Origin: UMGS1696 sp963643035 | GTDB taxonomy: Bacteria; Bacillota; Clostridia; Oscillospirales; CAG-272 | Assembly (NCBI GenBank): GCA_963643035.1 | Contig: CAVIKO010000003.1 | Span: 1 to 64,000, forward strand | DNA length: 64,000 nucleotides | Direction: 5' to 3' | Part shown: positions 1-8,054 of the stretch, piece after piece | Position numbering within the stretch: the first letter of the stretch is position 1 | Layout: each line of letters starts with the position of its first letter | The notes under the pieces: model-generated | What the model saw: the letters and a program-made list of their open reading frames with translations, nothing else | Database searches by the model: none | Told to the model about the DNA's origin: nothing | Program-made: the position numbers and the translations under genes

Positions 1-12
1 CCGCTGCCATAT

Positions 13-44
13 CGCTGCGAACGACAGTTCGCAGCGTTTTTTTT
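13..44 (+). terminator. Rho-independent terminator of a gene left of the window
   Basis: A perfect 9-bp stem (CGCTGCGAA / TTCGCAGCG) with a 6-nt loop is followed by eight T on the plus strand. It probably ends a plus-strand gene lying before the window, because no plus-strand gene is visible upstream. Confidence 0.8.
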
Positions 45-94
45 ATTTAAAACTTTGGCTGTGCCCTGCCGCGGCAATTGATATAGAGCCGGCA

Positions 95-131
95 AAAAGC
101 GCTTCCGGTGCGATGAACGGGAAGCGCTTTT
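95..131. terminator. Bidirectional hairpin between convergent units
   Basis: A 12-bp stem (AAAAGCGCTTCC / GGAAGCGCTTTT) has an A-run on one side and a T-run on the other, so it can terminate in both directions. It sits between the plus-strand terminator at the window edge and the 3' end of nifJ. Confidence 0.6.
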
Positions 132-150
132 ACTATAAACAAGATAAAAT

Positions 151-176
151 CAGCGCCCCGGGGAACCGGGGCGCTG
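151..176 (-). terminator. Terminator of nifJ
   Basis: A GC-rich stem of about 11 bp (CAGCGCCCCGG / CCGGGGCGCTG) with a tiny loop lies 25 bases past the nifJ stop codon. On the minus strand it is followed by a T-rich stretch (ATTTTATC). Confidence 0.75.
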
Positions 177-200
177 AAGTGGTTTATGCGATTTTTCGGC

Positions 201-3200
201 TTATTCGTAGAGAGCCTTGAGCTTGAGCAGGTGCTCGTAACGCTCCTTGGCGTTCTCCTCGGATGCCGCGAAGAGCTTGGTAGCTCTCTCGGGGAACTCG
301 CGGGTCAGACGGCTGTAGCGAGCCTCGTTCATCAGGAACTCCTGGTAACCGCCGGCAGGCTCCTTGCTGTCGAGAGTGAAGGGCTTCTCTGCGTCCGGAT
401 TGAATCTGAACAGATTCCAGTAACCGCACTTGACAGCCTTCTCCATCTCCTTCTGGCAGTTCTCCATGCCGCCCTTGATGCTGTGCATCTCGCAGGGGGA
501 GTAAGCGATGATGAGGGACGGGCCCTTGTGAGCCTCGGCCTCGGCGATAGCCTTGAGGGTCTGGACCTTGTTTGCGCCCATTGCGATCTGTGCAACGTAG
601 ACGTAACCGTAGGTCATAGCGATCTCGGCGAGGGACTTGGACTTGATCTCCTTACCGGCAGCCGCGAACTGAGCGACCTGACCGATGTTGGAAGCCTTGG
701 AAGCCTGTCCGCCGGTGTTGGAGTAGACCTCGGTATCGAAGACCATGATGTTGACATCCTCGCCGGAAGCGATGACGTGGTCAAGACCGCCGAAGCCGAT
801 ATCGTATGCCCAGCCGTCGCCGCCGAAGATCCAGATGGACTTCTTAGCAAGATAATTCTTTTCTGCAAGTACCTCGGGAGCGATCGGACATCCATCGGCT
901 GCTGCCTTTTCCAGTTCCGGAATGAGAGCTTTGGTAGCTGCTTCATTTGCCTTACCATCGTCCTTGGTGTCGAGGTATGCTTTTGCAGCTGCCTTGAAGG
1001 AATCGGATGCCTTGTCGGAGGCAGCCATTTCTTCAATCTTGGCGATGATGCGATTGCGGATTGTCTTCTGGCCAAGGAAAATACCAAGACCATGCTCTGC
1101 GTTATCTTCGAACAGGGAGTTTGCCCAAGCCGGACCGTGACCAGATTCGTTGTTGACAGTGTACGGTGTTGCGGGAGCGGAACCACCCCAGATAGAGGAA
1201 CAACCGGTCGCATTGGAAATGTACATTCTTTCGCCGAAGAGCTGCGTGATCAGACGTGCATAAGAGGTTTCGGCACATCCTGCGCAGGAGCCGGAGAACT
1301 CAAGCAGCGGCTGCTTGAACTGGCTGCCCTTGACAGTGTTGTTGATCAGCTCAGGCTTTTCAGAAACGTTAGCGACTGCGTAATCGAACGGAGCCTGCTG
1401 ATCATCCTGGGTTTCCTGGAGAACCATGCGGATCGCCTTCTTGTCGGTACCGTCCTTTTCCGCCTTTGTGGTGACAGGGCAAGCCTTGACGCAGAGGGTA
1501 CAACCCATACAGTCGAGCGGAGAAACTGCCATCGTGAACTTATAATTCGTCTTTACGACCGGCTTTGCGGTGAACTTGGTGGCAGCGGGAGCCTTTGCAG
1601 CCTCTTCCTCGGTCATTGCAAACGGACGGATCGCTGCGTGCGGGCAGACGAATGCGCAGTTATTGCACTGGATACAGTTTTCCGGGATCCATTCCGGTAC
1701 ATATACAGCTACACCGCGCTTTTCAGCGGCAGCAGCACCCTGCGGGAACGTACCGTCTACATAATCGGAGAATGCGGATACAGGGAGCTTGTCGCCTGCC
1801 ATAGCGTCTACGGGATCCACAATGGTGTTGACGAACTTCACGAGATCGGTTCTCTTGCCGGAAAATTCTGCTTTCGGAGCGTCCTCGCCGACGTTCTTCC
1901 ATGCTTCCGGAATATCGATTTTCACAGCGGCGTCTGCGCCTGCATCGATGGCGGCATAGTTGAGGTCAACCATAGCCTGACCTTTCTTGATGTAGGATTT
2001 GTACGCCATCTTCTTCATGTATTCGATTGCCTCATCCTTCGGCAGAATGTTGGCGAGTGCGAAGAATGCGGACTGGAGAACGGTGTTCTTCACCTTTGCG
2101 TTGCCGATCTGCTTGGTAGCGATGGTGGTAGCGTTGATGGTGTAGAAGTTAACGTTGTTGTTTGCGAGGTAGGACTTCACGTGGTTCGGCAGATGCTCTT
2201 CGAGTGCAGCCATATCCCAGGAGCAGTCGAGAAGGAACGTACCGCCCGGCTTGATGTCGCTTACCATGTCGTACTTGTGGAGGTAGGACTGGTTGTGGCA
2301 GGCAACGAAGTCTGCTTTATTGATGTAGTACGGACTCTTGATGGGCTTGTCACCGAAACGCAGGTGGGAAATGGTGATACCGCCGGTCTTTTTGGAGTCG
2401 TACTGGAAGTATGCCTGGATGTACTTATCGGTATGGTCGCCGATGATCTTGATGGAGTTCTTGTTTGCGCCAACGGTGCCGTCGCCGCCGAGACCCCAGA
2501 ACTTGCAGGCAATGGTACCCTTAGCAGCGGTGTCCGGAGCGGGATGCTCTGCGAGAGAGTGACCGGTCACGTCGTCCACGATGCCGATGGTGAAGCCGTT
2601 CTTCGGGGATTCGTTCGCGAGATTTTCGTATACGGCGAAGATGGACTGCGGCGGAGTATCCTTGGAGCCAAGACCGTAACGGCCGCCTACGACCTTAATA
2701 TCGCCTCTGCCAGTGGTGGACAGCGCGGTAACCACGTCGAGGTACAACGGTTCGCCGAGGGAACCGGGTTCCTTGGTTCTGTCAAGGACAGCGATCTTCT
2801 TGCACGTTGCCGGGATGGCTTCGGAAAGCTTTTCCGCAACGAACGGACGGTACAGACGAACCTTGACAAGTCCGACCTTTTCGCCCTGTGCCAGCATGTA
2901 ATCGATGACTTCCTCAGCTACATCGCATACGGAACCCATGGCTATGATCACGCGCTCGGCATCCGGTGCGCCATAGTAGTTGAACAGCTTGTAGTCGGTG
3001 CCGATTTTGGCGTTGACCTTATCCATGTATTCTTCCACGATGGACGGGAACGCGTCATAGTACCGGTTGCAGGCTTCTCTGTGCTGGAAGAAGATGTCGC
3101 CGTTTTCAGCGGAGCCGCGGAGTACAGGATGTTCCGGATTAAGGGAACGAGCACGGAACGCGGCGATGGCGTCACGGTCAACCATTTCCTTCAGGTCGTC

Positions 3201-3764
3201 GTAATCCCAGACCTCAATCTTCTGGATCTCGTGAGAGGTACGGAAGCCGTCGAAGAAGTTGAGCACCGGCACACGACCCTTAATGGTGGCGAGATGGGCA
3301 ACAGCACCGAGATCCATGACCTCCTGCGGGTTGGATTCCGCCATCATTGCAAAACCGGTCTGACGGCATGCGTATACGTCGGAGTGGTCGCCAAAGATGT
3401 TCAGCGCGTGGGAAGCAACGCAACGTGCGGACACGTGAATGACGCAGGGAAGCAGCTCGCCGGCGATTTTATACATATTGGGGATCATCAGAAGAAGACC
3501 TTGGGATGCGGTGTAGGTGGTAGTCAGCGCACCTGCTGCGAGAGAACCGTGAACGGCACCGGCAGCACCTGCTTCAGACTGCATTTCGATCACCTTAACG
3601 GTGTCGCCCATAATGTTCTTCAGACCGCTGGCAGACCAAGTATCGGTCACGTCAGCCATTACAGAAGAAGGCGTAATGGGGTAGATGGCGGCAACTTCCG
3701 TAAACGCATACGACGCATGCGCGGCAGCTGTGTTGCCATCCATGGAAAGCTTTTTTCTTGCCAT
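201..3764 (-). CDS. nifJ: Pyruvate:ferredoxin (flavodoxin) oxidoreductase
   Basis: This single-chain PFOR of about 1187 residues oxidises pyruvate with CoA to acetyl-CoA and CO2 and passes electrons to ferredoxin; it is the usual pyruvate entry point of strict anaerobes. The order is the N-terminal domain (AIYPITPSS near residue 26), two [4Fe-4S] ferredoxin clusters (C697, C700, C703, C707 and C752, C755, C758, C762), the CAGC motif at 827-830 of the third cluster region, and the thiamine-diphosphate part with GDGWAYDIGFGG in the last quarter. The start at 3764 follows GGAGG by ten bases; an in-frame ATG 21 codons upstream lacks a comparable site. It has its own promoter and terminator, so it is monocistronic. 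Length and motifs are complete. Confidence 0.97.
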   Translation of the reverse strand: MARKKLSMDGNTAAAHASYAFTEVAAIYPITPSSVMADVTDTWSASGLKNIMGDTVKVIEMQSEAGAAGAVHGSLAAGALTTTYTASQGLLLMIPNMYKIAGELLPCVIHVSARCVASHALNIFGDHSDVYACRQTGFAMMAESNPQEVMDLGAVAHLATIKGRVPVLNFFDGFRTSHEIQKIEVWDYDDLKEMVDRDAIAAFRARSLNPEHPVLRGSAENGDIFFQHREACNRYYDAFPSIVEEYMDKVNAKIGTDYKLFNYYGAPDAERVIIAMGSVCDVAEEVIDYMLAQGEKVGLVKVRLYRPFVAEKLSEAIPATCKKIAVLDRTKEPGSLGEPLYLDVVTALSTTGRGDIKVVGGRYGLGSKDTPPQSIFAVYENLANESPKNGFTIGIVDDVTGHSLAEHPAPDTAAKGTIACKFWGLGGDGTVGANKNSIKIIGDHTDKYIQAYFQYDSKKTGGITISHLRFGDKPIKSPYYINKADFVACHNQSYLHKYDMVSDIKPGGTFLLDCSWDMAALEEHLPNHVKSYLANNNVNFYTINATTIATKQIGNAKVKNTVLQSAFFALANILPKDEAIEYMKKMAYKSYIKKGQAMVDLNYAAIDAGADAAVKIDIPEAWKNVGEDAPKAEFSGKRTDLVKFVNTIVDPVDAMAGDKLPVSAFSDYVDGTFPQGAAAAEKRGVAVYVPEWIPENCIQCNNCAFVCPHAAIRPFAMTEEEAAKAPAATKFTAKPVVKTNYKFTMAVSPLDCMGCTLCVKACPVTTKAEKDGTDKKAIRMVLQETQDDQQAPFDYAVANVSEKPELINNTVKGSQFKQPLLEFSGSCAGCAETSYARLITQLFGERMYISNATGCSSIWGGSAPATPYTVNNESGHGPAWANSLFEDNAEHGLGIFLGQKTIRNRIIAKIEEMAASDKASDSFKAAAKAYLDTKDDGKANEAATKALIPELEKAAADGCPIAPEVLAEKNYLAKKSIWIFGGDGWAYDIGFGGLDHVIASGEDVNIMVFDTEVYSNTGGQASKASNIGQVAQFAAAGKEIKSKSLAEIAMTYGYVYVAQIAMGANKVQTLKAIAEAEAHKGPSLIIAYSPCEMHSIKGGMENCQKEMEKAVKCGYWNLFRFNPDAEKPFTLDSKEPAGGYQEFLMNEARYSRLTREFPERATKLFAASEENAKERYEHLLKLKALYE

Positions 3765-3864
3765 GTTTGAATATCCTCCATGAATAGAATTGACATATTC
3801 AGGTAAAAGCATCGCATATCCGCTCATTGAGAGAAAATGAGACCACGATACCCATACGTACTAT

Positions 3865-3893
3865 ATTATAGCGCAAAACAGGTCGAATGTAAA
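3865..3893 (-). promoter_or_regulatory. Promoter of nifJ
   Basis: On the minus strand TTTACA, a 17-base spacer and TATAAT lie about 100 bases upstream of the nifJ start. Confidence 0.7.
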
Positions 3894-3987
3894 TAGTAAT
3901 TTGCAAACCGAACGTAAATTTTTCGCGATAAAACAGGCTTTTTCCGGAAAACGCGCTGCGCATCTGCGATAGAGGATCGAGATGGCC

Positions 3988-4113
3988 TCACCGTTGAGCG
4001 CGAGATCGCCCGGTAAGGAGTTCTTTGGTATGCGCGCGGCCTGTTTCCGTCTCACGGTTTCTGCGAAAGTGGTTTCCGTGCATGTGACGGAATCCGACAA
4101 AAGCGATTCTCAT
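3988..4113 (-). pseudogene. Possible N-terminal stub of a Gfo/Idh/MocA-type oxidoreductase
   Basis: A strong ribosome site (AAGGAGGG) precedes an ATG at 4113 opening with MRIAFVGFRHMHG. That resembles the glycine-poor nucleotide-binding start (M-x-IAFVGFRHGH) of some Gfo/Idh/MocA-family proteins. Homology seems to stop after about 13 residues, and the 41-codon frame then has Arg-rich, non-protein-like composition before a TGA. I infer a decayed or truncated gene between the tRNA-Gly gene and the nifJ promoter. It could equally be a short chance frame. Confidence 0.3.
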
Positions 4114-4191
4114 AACGATAGCCCTCCTTAGGGATGTGGATACCAGTATGATACACGAATGCGGCGGAAAAAGCAATAGAAAACACAAAAA

Positions 4192-4262
4192 AGCAGATGA
4201 CGGGAATCGAACCCGCATATTCAGCTTGGGAAGCTGATGTTCTACCACTGAACTACATCTGC
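4192..4262 (-). tRNA. tRNA-Gly(CCC)
   Basis: The cloverleaf folds with acceptor GCAGATG/CATCTGC, anticodon loop TTCCCAA (anticodon CCC, reading GGG) and T-arm GTTCGATTC. The discriminator is U and no CCA is encoded. It is the last gene of the minus-strand tRNA cluster. Confidence 0.95.
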
Positions 4263-4291
4263 GTAAAGATATTCAATTGCACAACCGGGAA

Positions 4292-4373
<82 letters not shown>

Positions 4374-4381
4374 ATATCAGT

Positions 4382-4410
4382 ATGATACCACACATAGGCG
4401 GATTTGTCAA
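4382..4410 (-). promoter_or_regulatory. Promoter of tRNA-Leu(TAG) and tRNA-Gly(CCC)
   Basis: On the minus strand TTGACA, a 17-base spacer ending TGTGG, and TATCAT form an extended -10 promoter eight bases upstream of the mature tRNA-Leu 5' end. The layout matches those at 4930 and 8367. Confidence 0.8.
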
Positions 4411-4487
4411 GGATTTTTCCCAAAAAATCCGACAGCGCGGATGCATTAGACAAAAAAAGCAGTACGCGATGGTACTGCCGCACTCTA

Positions 4488-4559
4488 TGACCCGTGGGAG
4501 AATCGAACTCCCGTTACTGCCGTGAAAGGGCGGTGTCTTAGCCTCTTGACCATCGGGCC
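4488..4559 (-). tRNA. tRNA-Glu(TTC), copy 1, mismatched acceptor base pair
   Basis: The body is a normal tRNA-Glu with anticodon TTC, but acceptor base 7 is A (GGCCCGA) while base 66 is also A (ACGGGTC), giving an A:A mismatch at the bottom of the acceptor stem. The discriminator is A and no CCA is encoded. The core is identical to copies 2 and 3. Confidence 0.85.
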
Positions 4560-4582
4560 TTAAAAGGATTTATCAGTGTTCG

Positions 4583-4657
4583 TGGTGACCCGAGGGAGAA
4601 TCGAACTCCCGTTACTGCCGTGAAAGGGCGGTGTCTTAGCCTCTTGACCAACGGGCC
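4583..4657 (-). tRNA. tRNA-Glu(TTC), copy 2, mismatched acceptor base pair, CCA encoded
   Basis: The anticodon is TTC and the core equals copies 1 and 3, but base 7 is T (GGCCCGT) and base 66 is T (TCGGGTC), giving a T:T mismatch. Unlike the other two copies, the 3' CCA is encoded (4583-4585). Exchanging 5' halves with copy 1 would restore pairing in both. Confidence 0.85.
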
Positions 4658-4663
4658 AAAATA

Positions 4664-4774
4664 CAATTTGCAGGGAGAAGATGACCCGTGGGAGAATCGA
4701 ACTCCCGTTACTGCCGTGAAAGGGCGGTGTCTTAGCCTCTTGACCAACGGGCCGGAGCATATCCCTGCAAATTG
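4664..4774. repeat. Perfect 13-bp inverted repeat enclosing tRNA-Glu copy 3
   Basis: CAATTTGCAGGGA at 4664-4676 and its exact complement at 4762-4774 flank the third tRNA-Glu gene. In the precursor RNA the leader and trailer could pair and close a stem around the tRNA. Confidence 0.85.
4682..4753 (-). tRNA. tRNA-Glu(TTC), copy 3, normal acceptor stem
   Basis: The acceptor pairs correctly (T7 with A66), the anticodon is TTC and the discriminator is A, with no CCA encoded. The gene sits between the arms of a perfect 13-bp inverted repeat. Confidence 0.95.
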
Positions 4775-4803
4775 CATTTTTTTGGCACAGCGATTGCCAT
4801 GCA

Positions 4804-4880
4804 TGGTAGCGGAAGTTGGACTTGAACCCACGACCTATCGGGTATGAACCGATTGCTCTAGCCAACTGAGCTATTCCGCC
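4804..4880 (-). tRNA. tRNA-Met(CAT), elongator type
   Basis: Acceptor GGCGGAA pairs with TTCCGCT, the anticodon loop is TTCATAC (anticodon CAT), and the D- and T-arms match elongator tRNA-Met rather than the initiator. The 3' CCA is encoded. It is the first gene of the cluster after the promoter at 4930. A tRNA-Ile2 later modified to lysidine cannot be fully excluded. Confidence 0.9.
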
Positions 4881-4929
4881 AAATTTAACTCTCGGTCATG
4901 CGTACTTCACATTTCCCGAGAACGATGAT

Positions 4930-4958
4930 ATTATACCACAGTGTCCTCCATTTGTCAA
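4930..4958 (-). promoter_or_regulatory. Consensus promoter of the Met-Glu-Glu-Glu tRNA unit
   Basis: On the minus strand a perfect TTGACA, a 17-base spacer ending TGTGG and a perfect TATAAT lie about 50 bases upstream of tRNA-Met. Confidence 0.9.
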
Positions 4959-4959
4959 C

Positions 4960-5147
4960 ACCTTTTTTTGCTTTTTTTGCATTTTTTTCTGCGGTCAATC
5001 GTTAGCAGACAAGTGTGTGGATTTTATACTTCTTTCCGAGCGGAGAGAGAATGGTATAGAATGGCTATTGTGGAAGAGACAAGAGTTTTTATATTAAATC
5101 TCCGGTGTGGAATACCGCAGGATTCTCCGGAACGGAGAAGAGTATGC
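4960..5147 (+). other. Intergenic stretch without a clear gene; possible short transcript
   Basis: There is no convincing gene here. On the plus strand a weak TTAGCA, 17-base spacer, TATACT pattern (5003-5031) precedes a 7-bp hairpin (TTCTCCG/CGGAGAA near 5123-5140) and the bidirectional terminator at 5148. A 45-codon frame from ATG 5061 lacks a good ribosome site. A small RNA is possible but unproven. Confidence 0.25.
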
Positions 5148-5187
5148 AAAAAAGATCCCTCCGATCATAGGCGAAAGGATCTTTTTT
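5148..5187. terminator. Bidirectional terminator after the zinc-ribbon gene
   Basis: An 11-bp stem (AAAAAAGATCC / GGATCTTTTTT) with A- and T-runs lies five bases past the stop codon of the zinc-ribbon gene. Confidence 0.85.
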
Positions 5188-5191
5188 GTAA

Positions 5192-5947
5192 TCAATAAAA
5201 AATGGACGGGCTTTGAGAACCGTAGGAACCATACAACCCCATACTGCCTGCGCTGTTCAAAATGAAGACGACGATCAGCACATAGAGGAATGTGATGACA
5301 TACTGGATCACGCGCATGATGAGTATCGCGCGGGCAAAATTCTTTCGGTTGATGCCGATTTGTGAGGAAAATCCCCAATAGAGAGCGAGCGCAAGACCGA
5401 TCACCGGGATATTCGTCACGAGAAACAGCACGAAATAATCGAGTACAGACAGCTTTTCCGGTACTGTCGGGTCAAAAGATGTGTGCTGCGGCGGATTCCG
5501 GTATCCGTCTTCCGGCGGCGGCACAGGCGAGCCGCCATACGGATGTTTGAGCGGCGAATCGTTTGAATCGGAGCCGGGAATGGAGTACGCGTTCTGTGTC
5601 GTTTGCGATTTCTGGAGCGATTGCCCGCAGTTTACACAGAATTTTGCACCTTCGCGCAGTGCTGCGCCGCACCGGGGACATCTTGAGGAGCGGATGCCGT
5701 CTGTATCGTGCGGTTCCTGTGCTGCAGATTCCCAAGAAGCAGTTTTTTCTTCTTCTGCGGACTGGGACGATTTGTTTGTATCCGTTTCTGTGCCACTGTC
5801 CGGATTGCCGTTGTTGTCTGTGCTGGAATCCGTTGCCTTTTCCTGCAAATACGGATTGTATGACGGATCTGCAGCCGGAGCCTTTGACGGTTCGTTCGTG
5901 CCGTTTTCAAGGGGTGTATGGTTGTTGTCGTTATCCGATGTGTACAT
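5192..5947 (-). CDS. Zinc-ribbon membrane protein of unknown function
   Basis: The 251-residue protein has a long hydrophilic, Ser/Thr/Asn-rich N-terminal region (1-85) and a zinc ribbon at about 89-109 (CPRCGAALREGAKFCVNCG, two CxxC pairs). A Pro/Gly-rich linker follows, then two hydrophobic segments in the last 90 residues. The start at 5947 is preceded by AAGGAG. It lies 14 bases behind the PTS IIC gene and is probably cotranscribed. Similar zinc_ribbon plus transmembrane proteins are common in Clostridia and have no settled role. I infer a cytoplasmic metal-binding head on a membrane anchor. Confidence 0.8.
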   Translation of the reverse strand: MYTSDNDNNHTPLENGTNEPSKAPAADPSYNPYLQEKATDSSTDNNGNPDSGTETDTNKSSQSAEEEKTASWESAAQEPHDTDGIRSSRCPRCGAALREGAKFCVNCGQSLQKSQTTQNAYSIPGSDSNDSPLKHPYGGSPVPPPEDGYRNPPQHTSFDPTVPEKLSVLDYFVLFLVTNIPVIGLALALYWGFSSQIGINRKNFARAILIMRVIQYVITFLYVLIVVFILNSAGSMGLYGSYGSQSPSIFY

Positions 5948-5961
5948 ACATGATTTTCTCC

Positions 5962-7002
5962 TTATGTGTTATTGTGTTCGAGAGCCATATCGCCGAGCTT
6001 GATCCAACCAAGACGGCGCATGATCTCGGAAAAGAGCAGGGAAAGCAGTGCGGGCAGCACAATGCAGCAGACAAGGGTGCCCGTCCACATCTGCGCTGTT
6101 GATCCCATGTCGGTCAGAATGCCTAGCGGACCGACCAGGCCACATGTACCCATTCCTGCGGAGACACCGGTGCATTCGAGCTTGAATACCATGGTGGCAA
6201 GCGGACCGCAGATTGCAGATGCCAGTGTCGGCGGGATCCAGATCTGCGGATGACGGCAGATGTTGCCCATCTGGAGCATCGAGGTGCCGAGTCCCTGTGA
6301 GACTACGCCGCCCCATCGATTCTCCCGGAAGCTGATGACGGCAAATCCCACCATCTGCGCACAGCAGCCGACCGTGGCAGCACCGCCCGCGATGCCTGTG
6401 ATGCCGATCATGGCGCAGATCGCGGCGGAGGAAATAGGCAGTGTCAGGATCACACCGACGACGACGGAAACGATGATGCCCATGAGGAGGGGACGAAGCT
6501 GGGTGGCGGTGTTGATGAAGTCGCCAAGGTAATACATAATGTAGGCTATTCCTGGACAGACGAGCCGTGCCACAGCGTATCCGCTGGCGATCGTCACGGC
6601 GGGGGTCACAAGAACGTCCACCTTGGTCTTTTTCGATACGAGCATTCCAAATTCCACAGCAACGATGACAGCAAGAAACGCGCCGGCAGGTCCTGCTGTA
6701 TACGCGAAGGTTTTGCCCGCTGTTTCAATCGTGGTGCCGAGACTGTAGCCCGCACTGCCGACCACACATGCCGCATACAGCACAAGCGGATGCGCCTTCA
6801 TGGCATACGCGATCGCTGCGCCGATTGCCATACCAGCCGCACCGGATGCGATCCCGGCAAGTTCCACAAGATAGGCGAGGTGACAATATTGACCGATTGT
6901 TTTGAAGATCGTTCCGATGAGGAGGGAGGCGAAAAGTCCCTGCGCCATTGCTCCCATTGCATCGATAAAATAGGTGTGCAGACGCGCTTTCAGTTTTTTC
7001 AT
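5962..7002 (-). CDS. PTS-type IIC-like membrane transporter (EIIC_2 family)
   Basis: The 346-residue, very hydrophobic protein has roughly eight to ten membrane segments and glycine/alanine-rich helices. It resembles the PTS_EIIC_2 family, with the N-terminal MKKLKARLHTYFIDAMGAMAQG and internal VDVLVTPAVT and PPTLASAICGPLATMVF. No IIA, IIB or sugar enzyme gene is nearby, so the substrate is unknown and phosphotransfer cannot be assumed. The start at 7002 follows GGGAG by about 12 bases; an upstream in-frame ATG at 7065 would read through the leader. It has a strong promoter and likely shares a transcript with the zinc-ribbon gene. Confidence 0.75.
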   Translation of the reverse strand: MKKLKARLHTYFIDAMGAMAQGLFASLLIGTIFKTIGQYCHLAYLVELAGIASGAAGMAIGAAIAYAMKAHPLVLYAACVVGSAGYSLGTTIETAGKTFAYTAGPAGAFLAVIVAVEFGMLVSKKTKVDVLVTPAVTIASGYAVARLVCPGIAYIMYYLGDFINTATQLRPLLMGIIVSVVVGVILTLPISSAAICAMIGITGIAGGAATVGCCAQMVGFAVISFRENRWGGVVSQGLGTSMLQMGNICRHPQIWIPPTLASAICGPLATMVFKLECTGVSAGMGTCGLVGPLGILTDMGSTAQMWTGTLVCCIVLPALLSLLFSEIMRRLGWIKLGDMALEHNNT

Positions 7003-7036
7003 ACCACTGTACTCTCCCGAATGAAGTCTTTCTTTT

Positions 7037-7065
7037 ATTATAGCATACCGGAGAGGGTGTGGCAA
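7037..7065 (-). promoter_or_regulatory. Promoter of the PTS IIC-like / zinc-ribbon operon
   Basis: On the minus strand TTGCCA, a 17-base spacer ending ATGC and TATAAT lie about 35 bases upstream of the chosen start. Confidence 0.8.
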
Positions 7066-7159
7066 GAGAAAAAAACGGCAATATTCATATGAAAAATACT
7101 GTATTTCCTGTGTGGTTTAGAGGGAAAATATTCATAAATCGGTCCGGTATGCGTTCGTC

Positions 7160-7188
7160 TTGCATTTTATCACGCGGTGTGGTATACT
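7160..7188 (+). promoter_or_regulatory. Promoter of ybaK
   Basis: TTGCAT, a 17-base spacer ending TGTGG and TATACT form an extended -10 promoter 28 bases before the ybaK start. Confidence 0.8.
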
Positions 7189-7216
7189 ATTGGCGATAGA
7201 AAGGAATGGTGATACG

Positions 7217-7696
7217 ATGGCAAACGCGGTAAAAACAAACGCGGTGCGGCTTTTGACGCAGGCGGGAATTCCGCTGGAGACGTTTACATATGAGGTGGAC
7301 GAGTCGGATTTGAGCGGAGTACACATTGCATCCATGTTGGGAATCGACGCGGATCAGGTGTTCAAAACGCTGGTAACGCGCGGTGATAAGACAGGGATTG
7401 TGGTGTTCTGCATCCCGGTTGCCATGGAGCTGGACCTCAAAAAGTGTGCGCAGGTGTCCGGCAACAAAAAGGTTGAGATGATCCATGTGAAGGAACTGCT
7501 TGGATTGACCGGCTATATCCGTGGCGGCTGTTCACCGGTCGGAATGAAGAAGGTATATCCGACATTCATCGACGAGACGGCGACGCTGTACGACCGGATC
7601 TATGTCAGTGCCGGGATGCGCGGACAGCAGATGAAGCTCTCTCCGACCGCGCTTGCGGACTACATTGGTGCACAGTTCGCGGATGTGACGATGTGA
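7217..7696 (+). CDS. ybaK: Cys-tRNA(Pro)/Cys-tRNA(Cys) deacylase, YbaK/EbsC family
   Basis: This 159-residue editing enzyme hydrolyses misacylated Cys-tRNA(Pro) in trans. The family features are all present: the N-terminal TNAVRLLTQAGI, the VFKTLV segment with the conserved lysine, and the GYIRGGCSPVGMKK loop that lines the active site. The start at 7217 is preceded by AAAGGAATGG; the frame is open upstream to 7160 but that ATG overlaps the -35 element. It stands alone between its promoter and the hairpin at 7852. Length is normal. Confidence 0.93.
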   Translation: MANAVKTNAVRLLTQAGIPLETFTYEVDESDLSGVHIASMLGIDADQVFKTLVTRGDKTGIVVFCIPVAMELDLKKCAQVSGNKKVEMIHVKELLGLTGYIRGGCSPVGMKKVYPTFIDETATLYDRIYVSAGMRGQQMKLSPTALADYIGAQFADVTM

Positions 7697-7851
7697 ATCG
7701 GGCAGACAATGTGGCGGTAGAGCAATGGAACAAGCAGAGTCTGTCGAACGAGGTTCGGCTCACGGACAAGGTCATATATCTTGCGATGGAGATAGCGATA
7801 AAAAATGGCGGCAGATCACACGGACACAGGAGTGTGAAAAAACGCCGACAC

Positions 7852-7893
7852 AACGAAAAAGCACCGTATCGTCTGATACAGTGCTTTTTCGTT
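7852..7893. terminator. Bidirectional terminator between ybaK and the His-tRNA unit
   Basis: A perfect 13-bp stem (AACGAAAAAGCAC / GTGCTTTTTCGTT) is capped by a second 5-bp stem (GTATC/GATAC). It lies just past tRNA-His on the minus strand and about 155 bases after ybaK. The interval 7697-7851 has no other recognisable feature. Confidence 0.8.
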
Positions 7894-7898
7894 GCAAG

Positions 7899-7973
7899 GG
7901 TGAGTGATGGGACTCGAACCCACGGCCTTCAGGGCCACAACCTGACGCTCTAACCAACTGAGCTACACCCACC
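7899..7973 (-). tRNA. tRNA-His(GTG)
   Basis: The anticodon loop is TTGTGGC. The encoded extra G at -1 (7973) opposite discriminator C73 (7899) is the hallmark of tRNA-His. CCA is not encoded. It is the last gene of the Gly-Arg-His unit. Confidence 0.96.
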
Positions 7974-8054
7974 ATATGCCACAGACACACCGCGGATTGC
8001 TCCGACACCATGTCTATGCTATGGAGAACCGCTACCGCTTTTCGACAACGGAAA

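Noticed and set aside
186..3770. A plus-strand frame of almost 1200 codons opposite nifJ
   Set aside because: It is the antisense shadow of a strongly biased gene; its translation is low-complexity and lacks any domain, while nifJ has all expected motifs and a ribosome site.
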